Source: an uncultured Cloacibacillus sp. (GTDB taxonomy: Bacteria; Synergistota; Synergistia; Synergistales; Synergistaceae). From it: DNA of 41,520 nucleotides. The notes beneath the pieces are model-generated. The model was given only the letters and a program-made list of their open reading frames with translations. It was not told the origin of the DNA and made no database searches. Within the stretch, counting starts at the first letter, position 1. Each line of letters starts with the position of its first letter. Positions 24,946 to 32,541 of the stretch are shown here, in pieces. Both the position numbers and the translations under genes were made by a program. Location: the NCBI GenBank assembly GCA_900545755.1, contig URAG01000011.1, positions 1 to 41,520 on the forward strand, given 5' to 3'.

Positions 24946-26555
24946 TGGACGAAAAAATCTGCGAGTTGAAATTCCTGCCCGAGGGCGTGACCGTGCGCGT
25001 AGCTTCTGGGACGCCGCTCACGGAAGCCGCCGACTCGGCCGACGTGAGGATAGGCCGCCACTGCGGCGGCGCGGGAGTCTGCGGCAAATGTCGCGTCAGG
25101 ACCGGCGCGGACGACCCGCTCTCCCCCATCGGCGAAACGGAGAAGAACGTGCTCAGCGAAGCGGACATGAAGGCCGGCATGCGCCTTTCGTGCTGCGCGC
25201 GCGTCGTGCGCGACGGCTCCGTGACGGTCGTCGACCGCGTGGAATCGAAAGGGCACAGCATACTCGAAGGATTCTCCGACGAAATATCCGACTGGGCGCC
25301 CGACGCTGGCGGCTACGGAGTTTCGGTAGACATCGGCACTACGACGGTCGTCTGCTATCTCTTCGACCTAGAACGGCGCCGCGAGCTCGACAAGATATCT
25401 TTCCTGAATCCGCAGGTGACTTACGGCGACGACGTAATTTCCCGCATCGCCTACTCTTCGGCCTCGCCGGAGGCTCTAAAGAAAATCCAAAGCGTCCTCA
25501 CGGAAGAGATGGACAAGAGCCTCGGCACGCTCGCCGAGCGCAACGGCATAAAAAAGACGGAAATCACGGAAATCGTCATCGCTGGCAACACCGTCATGGA
25601 ACATCTCTTCGCTGGCGTCTCGCCCGAGAGCATAGGGCGCAGCCCATACAATCCGCAGTTCCTGCTCTATCCTCCCTTCCCCGCATCTGATATTGGAATC
25701 CGCATAAACGAAAAAGGCGTTATAAAAATGCTGCCGAACGTCGCGGGCTACGTCGGCGCGGACATCGTAGCGGGCGTCGCAGCGCTTTCCATAGAGAAGG
25801 CCGAGGGGGTAAAGTTGCTCGTCGACATCGGCACGAACAACGAAATAGTCGCCGGCAGCCGCAACGGCCTTTTCTGCTGCGCGACAGCGGCGGGGCCGGC
25901 CTTCGAAGGCGCGCGCATACAGTACGGGATACGCGCGAGCGTCGGCGCGATAGAGAAGATTTACATGGACGGCGGTGAGCTCAGGTACAAAACCATCGGT
26001 GACGCGAAACCAGTCGGACTCTGCGGCTCGGGGCTCATCGACGCGATCATGGTCGTCCTGCGCGAGGGCGTCGTCGAGCCGAACGGACGCTTCACCGCGC
26101 CCGAGAAGTGCGAAGACACGCGCTTCAAGCGCCGCCTCTGCCGGAACGCGAACGGCATGGTTCAGCTACTGCTCACCGACGAGGAGAACCCGATATACCT
26201 CACGCAGAAAGATATACGCGAGGTTCAGCTTGCGGCGGGAGCCGTCAAGGTAGGCACAGAAGTAATGCTTGAGCGCGTCGGGATAACGAAAGATGAAATC
26301 TCCGAAGTCTACCTCGCGGGGGCCTTCGGCAACAACATCGACATAGAGAGCGCGATAGCCGCGGGGCTCATCCCAGACATCGACCGCACGAAGATACGCG
26401 GCGTCAAGAACTCCTCCGGCCTCGGCGCGAGCCTCGCGCTCGCCTCGGCGGACTTCTACGAGCGGACGAAGGCCGTTTCGGAGAAGATGCAGTACGTCGA
26501 GCTTTCGTCGCTGCCGGACTTCCAGAAGCGTTTCGTAAAGGCGATGGCCTTTTAG
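24945..26555 (+). CDS. RamA/RACo-like corrinoid activation protein (2Fe-2S plus ASKHA ATPase)
   Basis: The protein has 536 residues from the ATG at 24945, which overlaps the aminotransferase stop and has GAGAGGA eight bases upstream; an in-frame ATG at 24936 has no ribosome site. Residues 1-95 form a plant-type 2Fe-2S ferredoxin domain with Cys40, Cys46, Cys49 and Cys83 or Cys84. From about residue 122 an ASKHA ATPase domain follows, with phosphate loop VSVDIGTTTVV and a second loop LLVDIGTNNE (DUF4445 type). Such proteins use ATP to reduce Co(II) corrinoid back to Co(I) after accidental oxidation. It probably services the corrinoid protein encoded at 18276. Confidence 0.92.
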   Translation: MDEKICELKFLPEGVTVRVASGTPLTEAADSADVRIGRHCGGAGVCGKCRVRTGADDPLSPIGETEKNVLSEADMKAGMRLSCCARVVRDGSVTVVDRVESKGHSILEGFSDEISDWAPDAGGYGVSVDIGTTTVVCYLFDLERRRELDKISFLNPQVTYGDDVISRIAYSSASPEALKKIQSVLTEEMDKSLGTLAERNGIKKTEITEIVIAGNTVMEHLFAGVSPESIGRSPYNPQFLLYPPFPASDIGIRINEKGVIKMLPNVAGYVGADIVAGVAALSIEKAEGVKLLVDIGTNNEIVAGSRNGLFCCATAAGPAFEGARIQYGIRASVGAIEKIYMDGGELRYKTIGDAKPVGLCGSGLIDAIMVVLREGVVEPNGRFTAPEKCEDTRFKRRLCRNANGMVQLLLTDEENPIYLTQKDIREVQLAAGAVKVGTEVMLERVGITKDEISEVYLAGAFGNNIDIESAIAAGLIPDIDRTKIRGVKNSSGLGASLALASADFYERTKAVSEKMQYVELSSLPDFQKRFVKAMAF

Positions 26556-26567
26556 CGGGCTGACGGT

Positions 26568-27308
26568 ATGGAAAAGAAAATAAAAATATTCTATTCAGAA
26601 TACGGCGCTGGACTTTCGCAGGTGGAAGAACGCGAGAGCGCGCCAGTCGGCGTTGATCTTACCGCGCTCGAAAGATTCTACAACGATATGGGCGAGCGCC
26701 ATAAAAAACAATTCGACAAATTCGCCGCATACTGGAAGGCAGATGGCTTCGAGAAGCTCTTCAATCCGGCGGCGCGGGTCTTGACTATGCCTGTCGCCGT
26801 CGCGGAAGATAACTTCGGCGCCGAGCTGCTTCGCGTCAACGACTCCGTCAGCGAGGTAGTGATGACCGTCTGGACTATAGGGCCTGAGCTCGAACGCGAA
26901 TGCACCGAGATGATGAACTCGCGCGGCAGCCTCATGACCGGCTTTCTGCTCGACGTAGCGGGCTCGATAGCGTTATACGACATGCACGCGGCGCTCGACG
27001 GATGGCTCAAGGCGCATCCCGCCGCGGAGCTTGGTAAATTCATCAACGGCGAATTTTACCCCGGCATGGGCAGCATGAGACAGGACCTGATGGAGAAGGT
27101 CGTGACGCTCGGCGAAACGGAGAAAATAATAGGCGTGGGCGCCAGCGGCCTTTCGCTGCTGCGCCCAAGAAAATCACAGTGCTCCTTCATCGCGCTCGGC
27201 TCCGCAGAGCACGAGGCGGTCTTCAAGTCGGAGCCCTGCAAGCCCTGCGCGGGCAAAAAGTGCCTTTACTATCAGCTCGGCGGCTGCCACATGCAGGCCG
27301 GGCTGTAA
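26568..27308 (+). CDS. MetH-activation-domain-like protein
   Basis: The protein has 246 residues and starts 12 bases after the reactivase stop with a weak ribosome site. The central region (about 75-215) resembles the vitamin B12-dependent methionine synthase activation domain, including the GEFYPGMGSMRQDLMEKV segment and GVGASGLSLLRPRKSQC. The C-terminus carries a Cys cluster, CKPCAGKKCLYYQLGGC, likely to bind a metal or Fe-S cluster. Stand-alone versions occur beside corrinoid methyltransferases and reactivases in anaerobes and are thought to assist corrinoid reactivation. It ends ten bases from the convergent MBL gene without an obvious terminator. Confidence 0.82.
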   Translation: MEKKIKIFYSEYGAGLSQVEERESAPVGVDLTALERFYNDMGERHKKQFDKFAAYWKADGFEKLFNPAARVLTMPVAVAEDNFGAELLRVNDSVSEVVMTVWTIGPELERECTEMMNSRGSLMTGFLLDVAGSIALYDMHAALDGWLKAHPAAELGKFINGEFYPGMGSMRQDLMEKVVTLGETEKIIGVGASGLSLLRPRKSQCSFIALGSAEHEAVFKSEPCKPCAGKKCLYYQLGGCHMQAGL

Positions 27309-27317
27309 CGCGCGAAG

Positions 27318-28142
27318 CTACTTAAATTCCACGACGGAGCTCACGCCGAGCTCGTCCGTCCAGAACTTCGCGGCAAGCGCGGCGCGCGCGGCGAAGCAGG
27401 TGCAATGGCAGGCGTGGACCTTATGCGGCGCGGCCTTCTCGAAATATGAGAGGACGGGCCGCATTTCTTCGTCCGAGCCGCTGCGCAAATGGAAGCCGCC
27501 TATAATATCGGCGATATTTTCGCGCCCAGTGACGCGCTTCGCCTGCTCGACGATGTTGCATATCCCAGAATGCGAGCAGCCGGTGATTACCACGAGCCCG
27601 TCCGCTCCGTCATAGACGAGCGCAGAGTCGTCGAAGCACGAATCGGCGCGCCATCCGCCGCATTCGTCCTGAACCTCGCCGAGAGTCACGCGCGGCGTGA
27701 CGCGCGGCTCGATTTCGCCGAGCCAGTATAAATTCTCGGCGATCTCCGCGGCTTCGCGCGACGGGCGCAGATCGAAGAAACTTCCGAGAACCTCGGGCGC
27801 TATCGCCATCCCCGCGTCCGCGCCGCGAAGCTTCTTACGCCCCAGCGCTCCGGGATGGCAGACGAGCGCGGGCCTGTCCCGCATGCCGCGCGCAGAGCGC
27901 TCGCGAATCAGCGCGGAAAGCCCCCACGTGTGGTCGCTGTGACCGTGCGACAGCACCAGCAAATCCGGCGCTGCGGCGTCTATCCCCATCAGCCGCGCGT
28001 TGTCCAGGAAAATCCCCGAGAACCCCGCGTCAAAAAGGATCTTTTTGCCGCCGCACTCTATCCACAAAGAAAACCCTGGCTCCGCAAGAAAATAGCGCCC
28101 GATCAGCGCGTTGTTGTCTACGAGCACGCTTATTTTTAACAT
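27318..28142 (-). CDS. MBL-fold metallohydrolase (RFA-P synthase-like annotation group)
   Basis: The protein has 274 residues. The metallo-beta-lactamase motif HxHxDH is SHGHSDHTWG (His66, His68, Asp70, His71), with further metal ligands in VVITGCSHSGICN and CHCTCFAA. This branch (COG1237) is often annotated as 7,8-dihydropterin-6-methyl ribofuranosylaminobenzene 5'-phosphate synthase by weak similarity; that name belongs to tetrahydromethanopterin synthesis and should not be taken as proven. It is divergent from the histidine phosphatase and convergent with the corrinoid activation genes. No clear ribosome site is visible before the start. Confidence 0.82.
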   Translation of the reverse strand: MLKISVLVDNNALIGRYFLAEPGFSLWIECGGKKILFDAGFSGIFLDNARLMGIDAAAPDLLVLSHGHSDHTWGLSALIRERSARGMRDRPALVCHPGALGRKKLRGADAGMAIAPEVLGSFFDLRPSREAAEIAENLYWLGEIEPRVTPRVTLGEVQDECGGWRADSCFDDSALVYDGADGLVVITGCSHSGICNIVEQAKRVTGRENIADIIGGFHLRSGSDEEMRPVLSYFEKAAPHKVHACHCTCFAARAALAAKFWTDELGVSSVVEFK

Positions 28143-28262
28143 ATCGAATCACCCCGAAATTATTTTAACAGCCCTGCACGCCGCGAGATAGACAAAGGCT
28201 GCCGCGGGCGCTATGATTTTAAAGCTTCCGCGCTTCCGCGGAGGCGGCACGGAGGTATGAAG

Positions 28263-28865
28263 ATGAAGATATATATGATACGCCACGCCCAATCGACGGC
28301 GAACTTGATGAAGGTCTGGACGGGGCAGACGAACGCCGGGCTCTCGGACGAGGGGGCCGCCGCGCTGCGTGCGATATGCGCGCGCTTCGCCTACCCGCGC
28401 TGCGATTTGTACTTTTCGTCGCCTCTGCGCCGCTGCACGGAATCTATGAAGATAATCTATAACCACGCCGCGGACTTCGAACTTGCCGAGCTCGCCGAAT
28501 GCGACATGGGCGAGCTCGCCGGCGTGCCGTACACCAGCCTCGACGACGACCCGAACTACTTTGCGTGGATAGGAAAGCCGGAGGAGACGCCGCCGTGGAA
28601 GGGCGAGAGCTTCGGAGCCTTCCGCCGCCGCGCGGAGCTCGGCTTCCTCAGAATTTTAGAAATCTGCCGCGAACGCGGGGCGCAGAGCGCCGCGGCGGTG
28701 ATGCACGGAGACGTTATGCGCGCGGCGCTGCACCGCTTCGCCGACCCGTCGGTGAGCCACGGGGACTGGAAGATACCGAACGGCGGCGTCTACGTGCTCG
28801 AGTGCGGCGCGGACGGGCGCGCTTCGAGCTGCGAAACCCTGCCGGAATTTCTCTTCCTTCGATGA
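28263..28865 (+). CDS. Histidine phosphatase (phosphoglycerate mutase-like) family protein
   Basis: The protein has 200 residues from the ATG at 28263. The ATG at 28257 is only one base from GGAGG (28251-28255), whereas 28263 has proper spacing. The phosphohistidine motif is RHAQST (RHG type) near residue 7, with Arg in SSPLRRC and the second His in MHGDVMRAAL. This is the compact CobC/phosphatase type. It could dephosphorylate alpha-ribazole phosphate or another small phosphate, but nothing in the sequence fixes the substrate, and no cobalamin biosynthesis genes are adjacent. A bidirectional terminator follows, marking the left edge of the AT-rich island. Confidence 0.85.
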   Translation: MKIYMIRHAQSTANLMKVWTGQTNAGLSDEGAAALRAICARFAYPRCDLYFSSPLRRCTESMKIIYNHAADFELAELAECDMGELAGVPYTSLDDDPNYFAWIGKPEETPPWKGESFGAFRRRAELGFLRILEICRERGAQSAAAVMHGDVMRAALHRFADPSVSHGDWKIPNGGVYVLECGADGRASSCETLPEFLFLR

Positions 28866-28888
28866 GGGAAGGCAATTCACAAAAGAGC

Positions 28889-28938
28889 AAAAAAGCCAGC
28901 TCTCCCACAATCTAGTATGCGAGAGATGCTGGCATTTT
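28889..28938. terminator. Bidirectional terminator at the left edge of the AT-rich island
   Basis: GCCAGCTCTC (28895-28904) pairs with GAGAG-AT-GCTGGC (28921-28933), with a small bulge. An A-run lies on the left (28889-28894) and ATTTT on the right, so it can stop both the phosphatase and the BCCT transcript. Confidence 0.8.
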
Positions 28939-28957
28939 AGATGAATATAATATGTCT

Positions 28958-30583
28958 TTAATTTGCTTCGTTTACCGCTTCTATTACAGATTGTTCGGCC
29001 GCATCATCTGCCTCTTGCCGAACATACGCTAAATCACGCCTTCCAGCTTTTGTTTCCAAATACTTATCAACATCTCCCCAGATTACCTTTATTGACCCCC
29101 AAACAACAAACATAGAGACGATCAACATAGGAACTCCCACAGAAACGGCGAGACTCTGAAGAGCACTGGTGCCGACCTGATCTAGCACAAAGAGACATAC
29201 AAGCGTTAAGCCTCCAATCAAAATGCCCCAGAAAAGCTTGATGCAAATAGGGGCTTCTTCAGCGCGGCTGTCTTTAGCCGTTAAAGATGATACGACTCCA
29301 GTCAAAGCATCAGTCATTGTAATAAACCCGATTAGAACTGCCAACAGAGTGGCCGGTATAGTCAACACACGAAGCGGCATGTAGTCCAACAGGGCAAAGT
29401 TAGCAACTGGCACTCCAATGGATTTAATCTGTTCCATGATATTGGCATGGTTAAAGAACGACTGCCATATTGAATTACCACCCCATAATGAGAACCAAAG
29501 CAGTATAAATCCGCTCGGGACAAACCAATTAACGATGATAAACTGACGTATCGAACGGCCCCTGGCTATCTTTGCATAAAACATACCGGCAATCGGTGAA
29601 AATACCAGCGTCCAGATGAAATAAAACGACGTGTTAAAATGTGCGAAATTATCGTTGGTTCCAAGAAAATCCCCGTTAAACGCGGCCGGAATATATATAG
29701 AGAACGCTTTGCCTATAGATCCTAAGACCAGCTCCAACAGATTAAGCGTAGGGCCCGCAAACAATAAGAAAGCAAGCAAAGCTATATAAAGATATGCATT
29801 CAAATCGCTTATGAATGCCATTCCTTTCTTAACTCCACGCGCAGACGATACTGAAAATACGATAGTGACTACTACGACGATGATTAGATAAAGCATATTA
29901 TTAACGTGAATACCGGAGACGAAAGACAGGCCTTGCGCAAACTGCATCGTACCCAGGCCAAAACAGGTTACAGTGCCACAAACAAGGCATACACTCGTTA
30001 AAACGTCAAATGCTATCCCTGGCCATCCAAACACCTTATCTTTTAACAGGGGATACAGCGCCGTGCTGGGACGAAAAGGAAGCCCCTTATTCAGAGATAG
30101 GTAAACAATTAATATCCCCCAAAAAATCTGCATTCCATAATACTGCAGCGACCAGTGGAATGTCGATTGTGCAACACCGGCTAAAGCGGCATCGTTTGTA
30201 CATGCAGCTATATTCAAGTATTTGGGTGGGTTATAGAAATAGCCCAGAGGTTCTGCCACGGCATAGAACATCATGGCGATCCCGATACTGGAACAAATTG
30301 CCATAGAGATCCATGTAAACACGCTATATTCAGGCTTGGCATCCGGACCGCCAATTATCTTTTTCCCAAAGGTTGGATGAAAAACCATGAATAAGAGCAC
30401 AATATTGAAGATGAAGGTCATTTTTAGTATCAGCCAATTAAAGCTCTTCAAACTCCAATTAAGCGTATTCTGCGCCATTGTAGCGAAACTGTCCTGAAAA
30501 AATACACCATAAAGAAACAGTGCACTTAGTATGCACGCTACTGGTATAAACACATTTTTGTTGACAATTCCTTCCTTAGTCAT
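28958..30583 (-). CDS. BCCT family transporter with altered aromatic box
   Basis: The protein has 541 residues with AGGAGG before the ATG. It has 12 expected membrane segments and the BCCT core, including AICSSIGIAMMFYAVAEPLGYF and GMFYAKIARGRSIRQF. BCCT carriers import betaine, choline or carnitine, or sometimes sulfonates and DMSP. By recalled alignment to BetP, Trp189 is kept (FHW), but Trp194, Tyr197 and Trp374 become Tyr, Gln and Thr (FHWSLQYYGMQ and FYFIWTLVFSP). A trimethylammonium substrate is therefore doubtful. It is the last gene of the minus-strand glycyl-radical operon and probably imports that pathway's substrate. Confidence 0.9.
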   Translation of the reverse strand: MTKEGIVNKNVFIPVACILSALFLYGVFFQDSFATMAQNTLNWSLKSFNWLILKMTFIFNIVLLFMVFHPTFGKKIIGGPDAKPEYSVFTWISMAICSSIGIAMMFYAVAEPLGYFYNPPKYLNIAACTNDAALAGVAQSTFHWSLQYYGMQIFWGILIVYLSLNKGLPFRPSTALYPLLKDKVFGWPGIAFDVLTSVCLVCGTVTCFGLGTMQFAQGLSFVSGIHVNNMLYLIIVVVVTIVFSVSSARGVKKGMAFISDLNAYLYIALLAFLLFAGPTLNLLELVLGSIGKAFSIYIPAAFNGDFLGTNDNFAHFNTSFYFIWTLVFSPIAGMFYAKIARGRSIRQFIIVNWFVPSGFILLWFSLWGGNSIWQSFFNHANIMEQIKSIGVPVANFALLDYMPLRVLTIPATLLAVLIGFITMTDALTGVVSSLTAKDSRAEEAPICIKLFWGILIGGLTLVCLFVLDQVGTSALQSLAVSVGVPMLIVSMFVVWGSIKVIWGDVDKYLETKAGRRDLAYVRQEADDAAEQSVIEAVNEAN

Positions 30584-30715
30584 AGTTACGCCTCCTCTAA
30601 AAATTATAATACAAACCTAGATAGCCATTTTCACCATCAAGACACTGTAACCTTCCGACATTATGACGACAATCTGCCGCGGATTTGCCTAATGGCATGG
30701 AATAAAAAGTAGCTT

Positions 30716-31510
30716 TTAGCTGTCACAAGAATAAGTGAAAGCACGATATACAGACCATCCTCCGTCAACCAACAAAGTCTGGCCTGTCATATAATCGCTG
30801 GCAGAGCTGGAGATGAAAAAAATCGCGCCCAAATAGTCTTGAGGATACGAACAACGTCCCATAGGAATTGTTGAAGCTGCTTTAACCATATAATCGTTTG
30901 GACGCTGATTCATCATTGGAGTCCATATCCAAACAGGGGCAATCGCATTTACAGTCACCCCAGATTTCGCCAGATCAACAGCAAGATGCCGCACCATTGC
31001 AGACATTGCAGATTTGCTGGCAGAATACGGAAGATCATCAACACAATTAACTGAAAATGCGTCTATGCTGCTGATATTGATAATTCTCCCCCAGCCATTC
31101 TCCGCCATGATTTTCGCTGCGGCTACGTTAACATAATACGCACCCATAAAGTTGATATCAAGAGTTCTGCGAAAGTCCGTATCGTCAAATGTCAATGAAT
31201 TTCCTAAAGGCGCTATCGCCGCGGTGTAAACAAGAATATCAATGCCGCCAATGTCATCAGATATTCGCGTTATCGTTTCGTTAACGCATTCTCTATCGGT
31301 GACATCCATCTGATACAGCTTGCACACATCCTCATTTATCAGCTGCTCAACATTATGTAAACTTTCAATGCTGCGGCTTGCTACAGCGACAACCGCACCA
31401 TTGCAGGCAAACGCCATCGCTACTGTCGTCCCCAATCCACCGGCACCTACAACCAATACGCGTTTTCCTGCGACATTAAACATATCGGTTATCCTATATC
31501 CTTGTACCAC
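30716..31510 (-). CDS. Short-chain dehydrogenase/reductase (SDR)
   Basis: The protein has 264 residues. The nucleotide-binding motif is VVGAGGLG (20-27), the catalytic residues are Ser147/Ser148 and Tyr162-x3-Lys166 (YSASK), and the NAG-type motif is varied (YTAAIA). This is a classical SDR that oxidises or reduces an alcohol/carbonyl pair with NAD(P). The start is a GTG at 31510 with AGGTGA upstream; no ATG is available in frame. It lies between the BCCT gene and the glycyl-radical activase on the same strand, so it likely acts on the substrate before, or the product after, the glycyl radical step. Confidence 0.88.
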   Translation of the reverse strand: MVQGYRITDMFNVAGKRVLVVGAGGLGTTVAMAFACNGAVVAVASRSIESLHNVEQLINEDVCKLYQMDVTDRECVNETITRISDDIGGIDILVYTAAIAPLGNSLTFDDTDFRRTLDINFMGAYYVNVAAAKIMAENGWGRIINISSIDAFSVNCVDDLPYSASKSAMSAMVRHLAVDLAKSGVTVNAIAPVWIWTPMMNQRPNDYMVKAASTIPMGRCSYPQDYLGAIFFISSSASDYMTGQTLLVDGGWSVYRAFTYSCDS

Positions 31511-31565
31511 AATGTATCACCTCTCAAACATAACGATATACTTGTAAAAAAATAGCGATTGGAAT

Positions 31566-31593
31566 AAACAGGGAGGGGGCTCCCCCCTGTTTA
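31566..31593. terminator. Hairpin between the activase and SDR genes
   Basis: AAACAGGG...CCCCTGTTT (31566-31593) forms a strong GC-rich stem with A/T flanks. In the minus direction TGTTTATT follows. It may attenuate transcription into the SDR and BCCT genes. Confidence 0.55.
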
Positions 31594-31611
31594 TTAAGTT
31601 AGTTCTACATG

Positions 31612-32526
31612 TTATGCGCCCAATATTTCTGCATTGATGCCCACTGCCTTAAACGTCTTACATATTTCTTCAAGGCGCTCGGTACAAGGCGGGGCGAATT
31701 TATACTGAGACACATCAAGACTCTTGTATTTTGCGTTGCCCAATTCATGGTAAGGCAGGAGTGTCACCTTTTTTAACCCATGATTACTCAAGAAATCCAC
31801 CGTACTTGAAATAATATCTGGGCTGTCGTTGACGTCTTTCAATAAGGGCATTCTTATTAGAATTTTTTCTCTGATATCTTCCCCTATATCAGATAATTTT
31901 TCTAAATTATTCAATATTTTTTCATTAGAAACACCAGTATACTGGCGATGTACAGTGTCGTCAATCGACTTAATATCATACAAAAAATAGTCGACTTTAT
32001 CGGCAAGATATTCCAATACACTCCAATCACAAAAACCGCTGGTATCAATCGCTATGCTGAGTGCGTACTTTTTTGCTTCATCTATCAGCTCGAAGACAAA
32101 ATCGCGGGATGCCAAGCACTCTCCACCACTTATCGTCATACCTCCACCTGTCTTTGTGTAGTACCCTTTGTCGCGAACAACTATTTCCATGACCTCGAAA
32201 GTGCTCATTTCACGCGCAGCAAGACGCAGGGCTTCGCTATAACAAGTACGCACACATGCAAAGCAATGTGTACAAGCGTTCCTGTCGATATGCACGCCGT
32301 TAGCGTCCAATGATATCGCTTTAGGATGGCACACATTCGCACATTGCCCGCAGCCAATACATTTACTGGTGCTGAACATTAGTTGATTGGCAAACGAGAT
32401 CAGCTCCGGGTTATGGCACCACGCACATTTCAGTGGGCAACCTTTAATGAATACAGACGTGCGGATTCCAGGCCCATCTGCAGTGCTAAAACGCTGTATT
32501 CCTCCTATCAACGCTTTCAGTGACAT
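31612..32526 (-). CDS. Glycyl radical enzyme activating protein (radical SAM)
   Basis: The protein has 304 residues. The radical SAM cluster motif CxxxCxxC is CPLKCAWC (Cys30, Cys34, Cys37). It is followed by a bacterial ferredoxin-type insert with two four-Cys groups (Cys56/59/62/66 and Cys85/88/91/95), the layout of dehydratase/lyase-type activases rather than the short pyruvate formate-lyase activase. The SAM-binding GGE motif is in MTISGGECL. It installs the glycyl radical on its partner, encoded 15 bases upstream on the same strand. The gene is AT-richer than the flanking backbone. Confidence 0.94.
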   Translation of the reverse strand: MSLKALIGGIQRFSTADGPGIRTSVFIKGCPLKCAWCHNPELISFANQLMFSTSKCIGCGQCANVCHPKAISLDANGVHIDRNACTHCFACVRTCYSEALRLAAREMSTFEVMEIVVRDKGYYTKTGGGMTISGGECLASRDFVFELIDEAKKYALSIAIDTSGFCDWSVLEYLADKVDYFLYDIKSIDDTVHRQYTGVSNEKILNNLEKLSDIGEDIREKILIRMPLLKDVNDSPDIISSTVDFLSNHGLKKVTLLPYHELGNAKYKSLDVSQYKFAPPCTERLEEICKTFKAVGINAEILGA

Positions 32527-32541
32527 TATTCCAGCAACCTT

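Noticed and set aside
27318..28142. Tetrahydromethanopterin biosynthesis role for the MBL protein
   Set aside because: The annotation tradition rests on weak similarity; no other methanopterin genes are visible and the MBL motif alone does not define the reaction.
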